From: Roseibacillus sp.
Lineage (GTDB): Bacteria > Verrucomicrobiota > Verrucomicrobiia > Verrucomicrobiales > Akkermansiaceae
Direction: 5' to 3'
Assembly: GCA_028821775.1 (NCBI GenBank)
Contig: JAPKFB010000043.1
Location: 1-42,757, forward strand
DNA length: 42,757 nucleotides
Shown here: one piece after another, positions 1 to 9,350 of the stretch
How the letters are laid out: the number at the start of each line of letters is the position of its first letter
Position numbering within the stretch: the stretch's first letter is position 1
Notes under the pieces: generated by a model
What the model was told of the DNA's origin: nothing
Databases searched by the model: none
Seen by the model: only the letters and a program-made list of their open reading frames with translations
Position numbers and translations under genes: made by a program

Positions 1-228
1 CAAGGTCAGGGCGGCCAAGGCATGGGCAACCCCCTCGATCTTCAAGAAAGCCTCGCCGCTGGAAGCTCTTCCACCGTCGCTCGCGGCGATAAAGTAGTGC
101 GCTCTCGGCAGTCCAACAACGCTCTCACGCGGCGCCGACGCTCCGCGGCAATTCAGAACTACGTGCAACAACTACCTCCCGAATTCCGGAAGCAGGTTGC
201 CGAATACTACGAGGCTCTCGACGAATGA
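1..228 (+). CDS. C-terminal end of an unidentified protein (5' truncated by window)
   Basis: The reading frame is open from base 1 to a TGA at 226-228, giving the last 75 residues of a larger protein. The visible part begins Gly/Gln-rich, has a basic RRRR stretch near the middle and ends in a short helical tail (LPPEFRKQVAEYYEALDE). The first ATG at 22 is probably internal, because the frame stays open upstream of it. Its stop overlaps the start of the next gene by four bases (ATGA), so the two are probably translationally coupled in one operon. Similar tails occur on large coiled-coil envelope proteins of PVC bacteria, but that is memory of a pattern and not a domain hit. I cannot assign a function. 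Confidence 0.75.
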   Translation, partial: QGQGGQGMGNPLDLQESLAAGSSSTVARGDKVVRSRQSNNALTRRRRSAAIQNYVQQLPPEFRKQVAEYYEALDE

Positions 229-1271
229 CTACGCCCCCGCTCCGAAAGACACTGATTGCTGCCCTGAGCGCAGCCTCACTCCTCACAGCTTCGCTTCCTC
301 TCGCGCAGGCGCAGGAACCCGCCCAGGCGGTCGGCGTGGCCCGACTCACTCCCGAAGTCCGCACCTCCATCCGAAGAGGGCTGGAGTACCTCGCCAAGGA
401 CGGCGTGCAAAATCCAAACGGGAGTTGGGGCGGATCCGGCAACGTGGTCGCAGAAACTTCCGTGGGCCTGATGGCCTTCATGCTGAAGGGCTACGTCCCG
501 GGTCGTGGCAACTATGGCCGCATCATGGACAAGGCCATCTCCTTCCTGATCAACAAGGGTCGTGAACAGCGGGGCTTCCTCGGCACTCCCAGTAACCACG
601 CCGGAATGTACGAGCACGGTTTGGCCGTCCTCGCCCTCTCGGAAGCGTGGGGACAAAGCAAGAATCCCCGACTCAAGACGACCTTGCGCCGGGCGGTCGA
701 TATCATCCTGCGCGCTCAGAACTCCGAAGGTGGCTGGCGTTACAATCCGGAACCCAGCGATGCCGACCTCTCCATGACGGTCATGCATCTCGTTGCGCTC
801 AACTCCGCTCGCGAAGCAGGAATCTCAGTCCCCGACGTCACCATCGAGAAAGCCACCAAATACGTCCTCTCTTGTCAGGACGAAACCAGCGGCGGATTCC
901 GATACCAACCGGGAGGAGGCGAAGCTGGCTTCGCCCGGACGGCAGCTGGCGTGATGTCCCTCATCATGTGCGGACAGCGCCGACACAAGGCCACCCAGCG
1001 CGGACTTGCCTTTCTCAAGGCTTATCCCGAGCGAAAATTCGCCAAGAATTACCCCCGCTTTCACTACTCGCATTACTATGCCGTGCAGGCCATGTACCAA
1101 GCTGGCGAGACTGATTTCCAGGCTTGGTACCCCAAGATCTCCGCGACCATCCTTTCCAAGCAGGAACAGGACGGAAGTTGGAACGGTGCCCACGGCAAGG
1201 TCTACGGCACCGGGTTCTCCATTTTGATCCTCGGAGTTCCCTACCGCTATCTTCCGATCTATCAACGCTAG
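225..1271 (+). CDS. Secreted prenyltransferase/squalene-cyclase-like repeat protein
   Basis: This 348-residue protein starts with a signal peptide (residues 1-30, cleavage near AQAQ). The rest is built of alpha/alpha-barrel repeats of the squalene cyclase/prenyltransferase superfamily, with recurring GSWGG, GGWRYNP, GGFRYQP and DGSWNG turns. The catalytic DxDD motif of squalene-hopene cyclase is not intact: the closest match is D179-A-D181-L182. A catalytic role is therefore doubtful and a structural or binding role is more likely. It is homologous over about 250 residues to the middle of the gene at 40451-42757 (shared Y-x-HG-x-A, GGWRY and YY-x-Y patterns). Its ATG overlaps the upstream stop by four bases, and the next gene follows after 5 bases, so it lies inside an operon. 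The family is secure; the function is inferred. Confidence 0.9.
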   Translation: MTTPPLRKTLIAALSAASLLTASLPLAQAQEPAQAVGVARLTPEVRTSIRRGLEYLAKDGVQNPNGSWGGSGNVVAETSVGLMAFMLKGYVPGRGNYGRIMDKAISFLINKGREQRGFLGTPSNHAGMYEHGLAVLALSEAWGQSKNPRLKTTLRRAVDIILRAQNSEGGWRYNPEPSDADLSMTVMHLVALNSAREAGISVPDVTIEKATKYVLSCQDETSGGFRYQPGGGEAGFARTAAGVMSLIMCGQRRHKATQRGLAFLKAYPERKFAKNYPRFHYSHYYAVQAMYQAGETDFQAWYPKISATILSKQEQDGSWNGAHGKVYGTGFSILILGVPYRYLPIYQR

Positions 1272-1276
1272 TTCTC

Positions 1277-3181
1277 TTGCTCCGCTCTTCGCATTGGTTT
1301 CTCGCCGGACTACTGGCGTGTGCTCCGTTGACCTCCGCCGCCCCTGCCGGTGCCGGACGCATGTTGCAACAGCTGGAAGCGAAGGGATGGCTTCAGCGCG
1401 CGGAAGCATTGCACTACCTGGGCCAGCATCGCATCGAAGAGGCCGCCGATGCAGTCCGCGCCCTCCTCCATGACGAAAATGCGACCCCTTGGATTCGAGG
1501 TCGCGCCCTGCTCGCCCTCGCCCAGATTGAAAACGGGGTCGCTCCCGGCAAGTTTGGAAAATGGGTCGCGCACGATCTGGCGGCCCTCCGGATCGCTGCC
1601 GCCGAAGTCCTTGAACTGCACGGCGGAACGCCGGCCGAAACCTGGATTGATATTCTCCTCAAGGACCAGGACGAAGCGGTCCGCTACCAAGCTGCCGCAA
1701 CCCACGCGCGTCGGAAACAGGAAGCGGCCTGGGCCGTGGTCGACCCCCTTACCCGCGCACCAAGTCCCAGGCATGCTCGCACCTCCGCCCGCGCTCTCGC
1801 CTTTGTGGGCAGCGAGGCCGCACTCCAGCGCCTCGCCAAACAGCTCAGGAGCCCCGATCAAACGAGGGAGTCCCTCCGAGGCCTCATCGATCAGCAGAAT
1901 GCAGCCCTCATCCCTCTCCTCCTCAATCTCCTTTCCGATCTCGACCCGGAGGATCTTAGTTATGGTACGGTTCTCACCACTCTGCAAAACCAGGAGTCCC
2001 AGCAGGTCATTGCCGGGCTCGCGACCTTTCTGAAAAAGGGGGACGAGAAAAGTGTCTGCACCGGCGCGAGTGTCATAACCGTCCTCACCCGCTCACCGGA
2101 ACTCGGCACTCCCCTGCGGGAGGCTCTAGTCAATGCCAGGGAGATCAAAACGATCAAAGCGGGGATGATCGCCCTTGGCGCTTCCGTCATGAAGCCGGAC
2201 GAGCACCACGAATTATTCACCAAGCATCTCAATCACGAGAACTCAGAGATCCGCTCCCTTGCCATTCGCTGCCTTGCTCACTGCCGGAACATCAATCACT
2301 ACGAAGTCCTCGCCAAGAGCCTCGCCGACGAAGCTCTCGAGGTCGTGCATGCCGCCTTGAGTGCCCTCCTCCGACAACCGGCGATCGACGCCCCCAAGGG
2401 CCGACTCGTCCACTACCTTCAGGAACCGCTTTCCAATTCCGACGAAACGGTGCGCGCGCTGGCCTACGATCTCCTGGCCCACGCCGGGGGCGAGGCAGAC
2501 TTCCGTCCCGCCATGGCCGCGCTGGCCAATCTGCTTCGCGGCACCGACGACGAGCTCCGCGGTGCGGCCGCCAAGGCTCTGGGCGCCATCGCACCGCCCA
2601 ATCAGATCGGCGAAGTGGTGCAGACCCAGGGATACCTCGCAAAGTGGATGGTGCTCGGCACCTTCCTCAACGATGACAAGCACAGCGCCTTCCACGTCAT
2701 TCACGAACCGGAGAAGAAGATTGATTTCGAAGCATCCTACCTCGCAAAATACATCTGGGTGGTCCAAGGCCGCCGCCGGAAGGAAGACGAACCGATCGAG
2801 CGGGAAGTGCAATGGGCAGAAGGCATGGTCGATCAGACCGACGGGCGTCTCATCATGTCCGCGCAGCTTCCTCCTCCAGGATCGTTCGCGGTCGGCTATG
2901 CGGTGGCTGACATTCAGGTCGATGCCGAGCGCGAGGTCGTTCTCGACATCGACGGCGATGATGCCTTTCGCGTCTGGTTCAACGGTAAACAAATCTCCGA
3001 AGAGATCGCGGAATTTCAATCCCGGCAGGACTGCGTGGCGCAGGATAACGACCTCAAAATCAAGCTCAAGGCAGGATCTAACAGATTCATCGTCAAATCT
3101 GCCAACATCGATCACCGCTGGTGGGTACGCTTGCGCCTGACCGATTCCAACGGGTTTCCAATCCACTTTACGACCCCATGA
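1277..3181 (+). CDS. Secreted HEAT-repeat protein with C-terminal beta-sandwich domain
   Basis: The frame is open further upstream inside the preceding gene, but the plausible start is TTG at 1277. It lies five bases after the previous stop and directly precedes a signal peptide (hydrophobic WFLAGLLACAPLTSAAPA). That start gives 634 residues. Residues about 30-460 are helical HEAT/PBS-lyase-like repeats with recurring aLr.D...VR..A.yAL patterns. Residues about 470-634 look like a beta-sandwich seen in PVC secreted enzymes, including the motif DGDDAFRVWFNGK, typical of PA14/carbohydrate-binding-like modules. No catalytic residues were recognised, so a scaffold or ligand-binding role is inferred. 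Its TGA overlaps the next gene's ATG. No clear Shine-Dalgarno precedes the TTG, so the start is the least certain part. Confidence 0.82.
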   Translation: MLRSSHWFLAGLLACAPLTSAAPAGAGRMLQQLEAKGWLQRAEALHYLGQHRIEEAADAVRALLHDENATPWIRGRALLALAQIENGVAPGKFGKWVAHDLAALRIAAAEVLELHGGTPAETWIDILLKDQDEAVRYQAAATHARRKQEAAWAVVDPLTRAPSPRHARTSARALAFVGSEAALQRLAKQLRSPDQTRESLRGLIDQQNAALIPLLLNLLSDLDPEDLSYGTVLTTLQNQESQQVIAGLATFLKKGDEKSVCTGASVITVLTRSPELGTPLREALVNAREIKTIKAGMIALGASVMKPDEHHELFTKHLNHENSEIRSLAIRCLAHCRNINHYEVLAKSLADEALEVVHAALSALLRQPAIDAPKGRLVHYLQEPLSNSDETVRALAYDLLAHAGGEADFRPAMAALANLLRGTDDELRGAAAKALGAIAPPNQIGEVVQTQGYLAKWMVLGTFLNDDKHSAFHVIHEPEKKIDFEASYLAKYIWVVQGRRRKEDEPIEREVQWAEGMVDQTDGRLIMSAQLPPPGSFAVGYAVADIQVDAEREVVLDIDGDDAFRVWFNGKQISEEIAEFQSRQDCVAQDNDLKIKLKAGSNRFIVKSANIDHRWWVRLRLTDSNGFPIHFTTP

Positions 3182-6100
3182 TGAAGAGAGCTCTATTCTT
3201 CTGGGCCCTCACCGTGGCGGCCGCTCCCATTCTGATCGCGGCCAAGGCCCCCACCGAGGACCCGCGCTGGGCCCAGGCTCAACGATCCTACGAGGCCAAT
3301 CATGATGACGAAGGCCACAGCTTCCTCGCCGGACTGGCAACAGACCATCCCGGCGACCTCGATCTTGCGGTCCGATGCTACACCACCATTCTTCGCGAAG
3401 GAGGTCGTCTCGGAACGGCCAATCTGTGGAGCAAGCTCGCCGCCGAACGCCTCATGTCTCTTGAGCACCTCGGAGCCATCTCCGCAAATACCAGCGTCAT
3501 TCGGGATGCCGCGGCCACCGTGATCGAGGCCCGTCTCAAGAAAGGTCGCCACCTTGAAGTGCGCGAGATCGTCGACCGCCTTCACGAGCAAAACCAACAC
3601 GACCTGCATTGGCGCATGCGCCAGGCCTACAACTACCGCCGCATGGATCTGGCGGAGGCTCGCCCACTCTACCAAGCACTGAAGGATGAGAGCGATCCGG
3701 ACCATCCCGACCTCATCACCCGCAAACAGTGGTCCCTGATGGCCCCGGAACTGGGAATGATCGAAAGCCTCGCAAAACCCATCTTCCCCCTTCCCAAAGG
3801 CAGTCCCCTCCTGATCATGGAGCCGGATGATCCGGACGGCCACTGGCGCACTGTGCTGGATAACTCGCCCGCCAAAATTCCATACAAAATTGATCGCCTC
3901 GCTGCCCATGCTTTCGTCGGCGACCAAATCGTTCTCTGGCAGGACCTGAGTGGCTTGATTGACCCTCCCCGCGCCCTCGATCTCCACCTCCGCAGCAAAC
4001 CAGCGCCGGAACTGAACCCGCTTCGCGAGGCACAGGGCGAAAATTTTGAACGCGAAATTCTTCCGGCCAACCCAAGCGAGGGAGAGATCCTCGCGCTCAG
4101 TCGTCGCTTCGCCTGGTCTCTGAACGCGCAGAAACTGCTTCTCGACGTCGGCAATACCGCCCTTTGGGACGGACGAACCGAATCCGCCCTTCGCTCCTTC
4201 GAAGAACTGCTCGTCCACACCATCGACCCAGCCCTGAAGGATGCCGCCCAGGTTGGCTACTGGACTGCGCTCAAACTCTCTGGTGGCATCGAGGAGTTGC
4301 GGGCCTCCACGGGCTCCATCGATCCGAGCAAGGACTACCCTTGGATGGGCCAGTCCGCGAAAGGCGCGCACATCCGAGCCGAACTCCTGAAGGGAACCAC
4401 CCCTCCTCCTGCCATCACCGCCCCTTCGATTACCACCGCCACCCAGCACGTCCTCCAACTCCCTCCGGTCTCGCCTTGGCCCGCCGACACCCCCACGGTG
4501 GGCTTCGGGATCGACCTCCAGATCGCCGACTCCCAAGTCATCGTCAGCGGACGCAACATGCTCGTCAGCTACGACGCCAACCACCCGCAGCAACCGCTCT
4601 GGTCGATGCTCCATCGCCACCCCATCGAGCAACACCGGAAGACCGGTTATCACCCCGGCTATTTCCGCCCCTTGATCAAGAACGGCAAGCTCTACACCCG
4701 CTGGGGACTGACCTCCCTGCCCAATGGCATCGCGGCCTTCGATCTCACCGCTGGCCGTCCCCTCTGGTCCCACCAGTATACCCGGGGCAAGTCCCCCTTC
4801 AGCTCCGGCGTTCCCATGGGCGATCCCGTTCACGCGGACGGCATGCTCTTCTACCTCCAGTGGAACACTCATGGTGACGTCACGGATCGCAGACGCACCA
4901 TCACTCTCGTTTCCTTCGATCCGCACAAACGCAAACCACGCTGGTCTGCAACCATCGCCAGTGCGGGGAAATCCATCGACTTCCTCGCAAAGCTTGAGCG
5001 AGCCGCTCCACAAAGCGCCATCTATGGAAACTCCGTCACCGTTCATCGCGGCGCAGTCTATTGCAATTCGAACGCCGGGATGATCGCGCGCTGCGACGTC
5101 CGCGACGGACGGGTCGACTGGATTCACTACTATCGGCAGACCCAGTCCAACTTCGCCCCGGACAACCTCGGCTCTGCACCCCTCATCGCCGGCGATACCG
5201 TCATCTGCATGCCGCGCGATGCAGGACGCATCTTCGCCCTCGACCAGGAAACCGGGCGTCTGCTCTGGGACAACCCCATGGTCCTCGCCACCGAAGCGCT
5301 CGGCATCTACGAAAACACCCTTGTTGTACGCGGCGTAGGAGTGCTGGCCGGACTCGATCTCATGACGGGCCAAGCCCGCTGGTTCCGCCCGCTGACCGGG
5401 CGGGTGCTCGGACGCGCTCAGCTCATCGGCGACTCGATTTACCTCGGTGAGATCCACGATTTGCGGCGCCTCGAAGTTCCGACCGGGAAACTCCTTGAAA
5501 AGCGTCCTTGGAACCTCGGCGAGGCCCGCCCCCTCGGATTCCAGATCTCCGGCGCCCATCTCTACGTTGTCAGCGATAACCCCGCTGCCGACCGCCGCCA
5601 GAAAATTGGCCACCCCCTCGCCGAGGTCACCGGAGAGCTCTCTCCGCTCACCTTGCCCTTGAAACGCACTTGGACCCTCTCCCGCAGTGATGCTCAAATT
5701 GCCCTCGCGCCACCTGATTCGGGGATCCGCGACACGGCCTATTTGCTCTCCGGGGGCATCCTTGAATGTCTCGACCTGAGCCCGGGCGGAGCCATTCGCT
5801 GGCGGCGCTTCGTCGATGCCCACAATGCCACCCTCTCCTTCAACGGGGAAAAACTCCTCGTCGTCGAACGCAATCGATCACCACACACCTCCTGCCGGGC
5901 CGTTGCCCTCAGCGCCCACGACGGCCAGTTTCTCTGGGAGGCTCCCCTGCCTGCCAGCCTGGACAATCCCTATTACTTCGGATCACGTCTGCTTTACCAT
6001 GATCGCCGCGGAAAAATGGTCGCCCTCGATCTCGAAACCGGACGCCAAGCCTGGGAACGCAACCTCAGCGAAGCCCATCTGGTCGAGCCTTACTGGGACG

Positions 6101-7323
6101 GTGAAAAGTTGCAGGTCTTCCACGTCTCCCTCTGGCACGGACCGCACCATCTTACCCTCGACCCCGCGACCGGACGCACCACTCAGCGTCAACCAGTGGT
6201 GACCAGTCATGCCGACAAGTCGACTGCTCATGGTCGCCAAATCGAAAATGGTTGGTACGAAGTCCGCTTCCCCCCTACCTCCGCCCAGTTCGTCAAATTC
6301 ACCACCCTCTCTGACATCGCCGGCCGCGGTTGGGCCTCCGCCGCTGAGATCCATTTCCTCGACCCCAACGGCCAGCGCATCGATCGCCAGGGCTGGAAAG
6401 TCGATGGCGGACACGACCTCAAGTCGGCCCGTCGACCGGTCCCTGCCAAACTCATCGATGGCGACCCCGAATCATGGTGGCATACCCAGTGGCTCGGCGG
6501 CATCCCGCAACACCCCCACGACCTCTTCTTCGATCTTGGCGCCGGGCAAACCATCGCCGGCCTCCAATACCTTCCTGCCAAGATCGTCAACAACAACGGA
6601 ATGATCCGCGACTATGAGTTGCACACCCGCCAGGACGAACAGCAAGACTGGGGCGATGCCACCGCCAAGGGAACCCTTGTCAACCGCCTGAGAGTCGAAC
6701 GCGCCCACTTCGGCCCCAAGGCCCTCTTTTTCGAATCCCGCAACTATCCCCAAAACGACCACGCGGTCTTCCGCTACGGCTTCGAGGGGAATGCCTCCCA
6801 ACGCATCGAAGAGCGCGCCCGCCTCTTGAGCATGCACGGACGGCACGCTCTCATCTCCGGACGGAACGAAAAAGACAAGGAGATCCTCATCCTGCGTCGC
6901 TCTGACGATCCCGACTATCGATTCGACCTCTCACCAAGGATCGAACACGGCCGCCACGCCGATATCGTGATCGAGGGCGACCGCCTCATCATGGGCCGCC
7001 ACAAGATCGTCATCGCAGATCTCAACAGCCGTCAATTCATCGACATTCCCGAGGACAAAAAATCCTTCCGCAATCACCCGGGGGTCTTCGTCCGACTCGG
7101 CAAGGACCACTTCCTCAAAATCGTTCACCACAACAACCGGCAAGCTCTCAGCATGGTCAACATGATCAGCGGTCAAATCACGGAAGGCGTGTTGGAAACC
7201 CAGATCGAGCCATTCAAGGAAAATCAATTTCTGCGCCCCGCAGGGCAACGGCTCCTCACCTTCGATCGGACCTTGTTGTTCTACGACAACTCCACCCTCA
7301 GTGGGTGGGTGACCGCGCCCTAG
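3178..7323 (+). CDS. Giant secreted PQQ-like beta-propeller protein with TPR-like N-terminus and discoidin-like domain
   Basis: This 1381-residue protein starts at ATG 3178, overlapping the previous stop by four bases; ATG 3181 is an equally placed alternative. An N-terminal signal peptide (MKRALFFWALTVAAAPILIAA) leads into a helical TPR-like region (about 30-420). Residues about 440-1010 form a PQQ/quinoprotein-type propeller with repeated aLDl.TG...W motifs, for example FALDQETGRLLWD and VALDLETGRQAWE. Residues about 1020-1170 resemble an F5/8 type C (discoidin) module, including DPESWWHTQW and HPHDLFFDLG, followed by more beta-rich sequence. PQQ-like propellers without an N-terminal dehydrogenase partner are often non-enzymatic scaffolds, so no reaction is claimed. 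It ends the operon begun upstream. The related discoidin-like module in the downstream sulfatase suggests extracellular glycan or surface binding, which is inference. Confidence 0.88.
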   Translation: MMKRALFFWALTVAAAPILIAAKAPTEDPRWAQAQRSYEANHDDEGHSFLAGLATDHPGDLDLAVRCYTTILREGGRLGTANLWSKLAAERLMSLEHLGAISANTSVIRDAAATVIEARLKKGRHLEVREIVDRLHEQNQHDLHWRMRQAYNYRRMDLAEARPLYQALKDESDPDHPDLITRKQWSLMAPELGMIESLAKPIFPLPKGSPLLIMEPDDPDGHWRTVLDNSPAKIPYKIDRLAAHAFVGDQIVLWQDLSGLIDPPRALDLHLRSKPAPELNPLREAQGENFEREILPANPSEGEILALSRRFAWSLNAQKLLLDVGNTALWDGRTESALRSFEELLVHTIDPALKDAAQVGYWTALKLSGGIEELRASTGSIDPSKDYPWMGQSAKGAHIRAELLKGTTPPPAITAPSITTATQHVLQLPPVSPWPADTPTVGFGIDLQIADSQVIVSGRNMLVSYDANHPQQPLWSMLHRHPIEQHRKTGYHPGYFRPLIKNGKLYTRWGLTSLPNGIAAFDLTAGRPLWSHQYTRGKSPFSSGVPMGDPVHADGMLFYLQWNTHGDVTDRRRTITLVSFDPHKRKPRWSATIASAGKSIDFLAKLERAAPQSAIYGNSVTVHRGAVYCNSNAGMIARCDVRDGRVDWIHYYRQTQSNFAPDNLGSAPLIAGDTVICMPRDAGRIFALDQETGRLLWDNPMVLATEALGIYENTLVVRGVGVLAGLDLMTGQARWFRPLTGRVLGRAQLIGDSIYLGEIHDLRRLEVPTGKLLEKRPWNLGEARPLGFQISGAHLYVVSDNPAADRRQKIGHPLAEVTGELSPLTLPLKRTWTLSRSDAQIALAPPDSGIRDTAYLLSGGILECLDLSPGGAIRWRRFVDAHNATLSFNGEKLLVVERNRSPHTSCRAVALSAHDGQFLWEAPLPASLDNPYYFGSRLLYHDRRGKMVALDLETGRQAWERNLSEAHLVEPYWDGEKLQVFHVSLWHGPHHLTLDPATGRTTQRQPVVTSHADKSTAHGRQIENGWYEVRFPPTSAQFVKFTTLSDIAGRGWASAAEIHFLDPNGQRIDRQGWKVDGGHDLKSARRPVPAKLIDGDPESWWHTQWLGGIPQHPHDLFFDLGAGQTIAGLQYLPAKIVNNNGMIRDYELHTRQDEQQDWGDATAKGTLVNRLRVERAHFGPKALFFESRNYPQNDHAVFRYGFEGNASQRIEERARLLSMHGRHALISGRNEKDKEILILRRSDDPDYRFDLSPRIEHGRHADIVIEGDRLIMGRHKIVIADLNSRQFIDIPEDKKSFRNHPGVFVRLGKDHFLKIVHHNNRQALSMVNMISGQITEGVLETQIEPFKENQFLRPAGQRLLTFDRTLLFYDNSTLSGWVTAP

Positions 7324-7430
7324 GGTGGGGCACTCGAGTCATCCTTACACCCTGGCGCCCCAATTTGCCGTCCTCTCATTCGTTCGAGTTGAAGAATTTC
7401 CCAGTTCCACACGTAACCTCACCCCTCTCC

Positions 7431-9350
7431 ATGCCCAAGCTCCTCCTTCCCATTGTCGCGACCGGATTCTCGCTGCTCGCCTCCGCCTCACCTGCCGCAC
7501 CTCCCAATGTCGTCTTCATCATGTCCGACGAACTCGCTTACTACGAGCTCGGCCATATGGGAAACCCCTACCTGAAGACCCCCCGCATCGATCAGATGGC
7601 CAAGGATGGCATCCGCTTTACCCACGCCTTGGCCGCCTCCCCGGTCTGCGCCCCGCTTCGTTGCAACCTGATGACGGGCAAGCATGCCGGCCACGCCTCG
7701 GTCCGCGCAAACGACGGCGGCACTCCCTTGCGGGCGGATGAGGAAACCATCGCTTCACTCCTGAAAGAGCGCGGATACGCGACGGGCGGTTTCGGCAAGT
7801 GGGGCGCGGGCGGCCGCGACTCGACCGGCGTGCCCGAAAAGCACGGCTTCGATGTCTTCTACGGCTACTACGACCAGGTTCACGCTCACAGTTTCTATCC
7901 TCCCTTCCTGATTCGAAACAGCGAAGAGATAAAACTGGAGGGCAACGAAGGGGGACGTACGGGAAAGACCTACTCGCACTATTCCATCATGGACGAGGGC
8001 CTGAAATTCATTCGCAAGAACAAGGACAAGCCCTTCTTCTGTTACTTCCCCATCACTCCTCCGCACGGAATGTACGACATTCCCGCCGATGACCCCGCTT
8101 GGGATCAGTACAAAGACGCGGCCTGGATGAAAGACGAGAAAATTTCGCAGGACGTGAAGAACTATGCCGGCATGGTCACCATGGTGGACAACAACCTCGG
8201 CCAGGTCCTCGACTTGCTGAAGGAGCTCAAGCTTGCAGAGAACACCATCGTCTTCTTCACGGGCGACAATGGGGGGCAGGATCGCTTCCGCAACAATGCG
8301 CACCCGCGCGGATTTTTCTCCCCCAACAAGGATCCAAAAACCGGGGTGGAGTTTCGCGGCGGCAAGGGAAACCTCTATGAAGGTGGCCTGCGGATTCCCT
8401 TTCTCGCGCAATGGCCAGGCAAGATCAAAGCCGGACAAGTGAGCGCCCTCCGCTTTGTCCAATATGACCTCCTCGCCACCCTCTCCGAGCTCACCGGCGC
8501 CACGATCCCAGAAGACACCGATGGCATTTCCATCCTTCCCACCCTGCTCGGCGCGAAGACCGCCGGACGCAGCCAAGTCCAGCATCCTTACTTTTACTGG
8601 GAATACGGCAACATGATGGCGGCGCGCATGAACGACTGGAAAGCGATCCAGATTCGCAACAAGAACACCTGGGAACTCTACGACTTGAGCAAGGACATCA
8701 GCGAAACCACCAACTTGGCAGACAAACATCCCGAGATCCTCGCCAAGTTGCAGAAGATCGCGGCCGACAGCCACACTCCTGCCCGGCCCGGATCTTTCAT
8801 CAGCAAGGAACGTCACGAACGTGATCGCTGGGCCAAGTGGGGCAATTCCAAACCTCAGCCTCCCTCCCAGACCACCCGCATGAACCGCATCAAAGGGAAA
8901 AACCTTGTCCCTTTCGATCAAATGAAGCTCCTGAGTTTCAGCAGTGAAAACACGTCCAACAATCGCAAGGCCGTCTTCGCCATCGACGGCCGCCCCGATA
9001 CCCTCTGGCATTCGAGCTGGTCGGAGGGCCTCAAAAAGCACCCCCACGAACTCACCATCGATCTCGGCAAACGATACAAAGTGACCGCATTTCGCTATCT
9101 CGCCCGGCAGGACAATGGCTGGAACGGAAGTTTCGCCGACACCGAATTCTATCTCAGCGATTCGCCTGACAAGTTCGGCACCCCCGTGGTGAAAACGACC
9201 TTCACAAAGGACAAAAAGTCCCAAGCGGCCCCATGCGACAAACCAATCTCGGGGCGCTACCTCAAGGTCCGCATCCTCTCGGAAGTGAATGGCAAGCATT
9301 GGGGGACGGCCGCTGATATCGGCGTGATCGGAACCCCCGTGGCCAACTAG
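7431..9350 (+). CDS. Secreted formylglycine-dependent sulfatase (S1 type) with C-terminal discoidin-like domain
   Basis: The product has 639 residues with a signal peptide (1-22). The sulfatase signature is C73-A-P-L-R77 followed by LMTGK, so Cys73 would become formylglycine through an anaerobic- or FGE-type maturase encoded elsewhere. Metal ligands are visible as D33-E34 (the usual pair is Asp-Asp) and TG-D279-N280-GG; K312 sits in GGKGNLYEGG, the usual substrate-sulfate lysine position. The C-terminal 140 residues form an F5/8 type C-like module (RPDTLWHSSW, HPHELTIDLG). PVC bacteria use many such enzymes to desulfate algal or host polysaccharides; the actual substrate cannot be read from sequence. 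The ATG at 7431 was preferred over the upstream open frame because it starts the signal peptide. A 107-base gap separates it from the PQQ gene. Confidence 0.92.
   Translation: MPKLLLPIVATGFSLLASASPAAPPNVVFIMSDELAYYELGHMGNPYLKTPRIDQMAKDGIRFTHALAASPVCAPLRCNLMTGKHAGHASVRANDGGTPLRADEETIASLLKERGYATGGFGKWGAGGRDSTGVPEKHGFDVFYGYYDQVHAHSFYPPFLIRNSEEIKLEGNEGGRTGKTYSHYSIMDEGLKFIRKNKDKPFFCYFPITPPHGMYDIPADDPAWDQYKDAAWMKDEKISQDVKNYAGMVTMVDNNLGQVLDLLKELKLAENTIVFFTGDNGGQDRFRNNAHPRGFFSPNKDPKTGVEFRGGKGNLYEGGLRIPFLAQWPGKIKAGQVSALRFVQYDLLATLSELTGATIPEDTDGISILPTLLGAKTAGRSQVQHPYFYWEYGNMMAARMNDWKAIQIRNKNTWELYDLSKDISETTNLADKHPEILAKLQKIAADSHTPARPGSFISKERHERDRWAKWGNSKPQPPSQTTRMNRIKGKNLVPFDQMKLLSFSSENTSNNRKAVFAIDGRPDTLWHSSWSEGLKKHPHELTIDLGKRYKVTAFRYLARQDNGWNGSFADTEFYLSDSPDKFGTPVVKTTFTKDKKSQAAPCDKPISGRYLKVRILSEVNGKHWGTAADIGVIGTPVAN

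Noticed and set aside
3193..5823. 876-codon minus-strand open frame
   Set aside because: It lies wholly opposite the PQQ-propeller gene, which has clear family motifs and a signal peptide; the minus frame has none.
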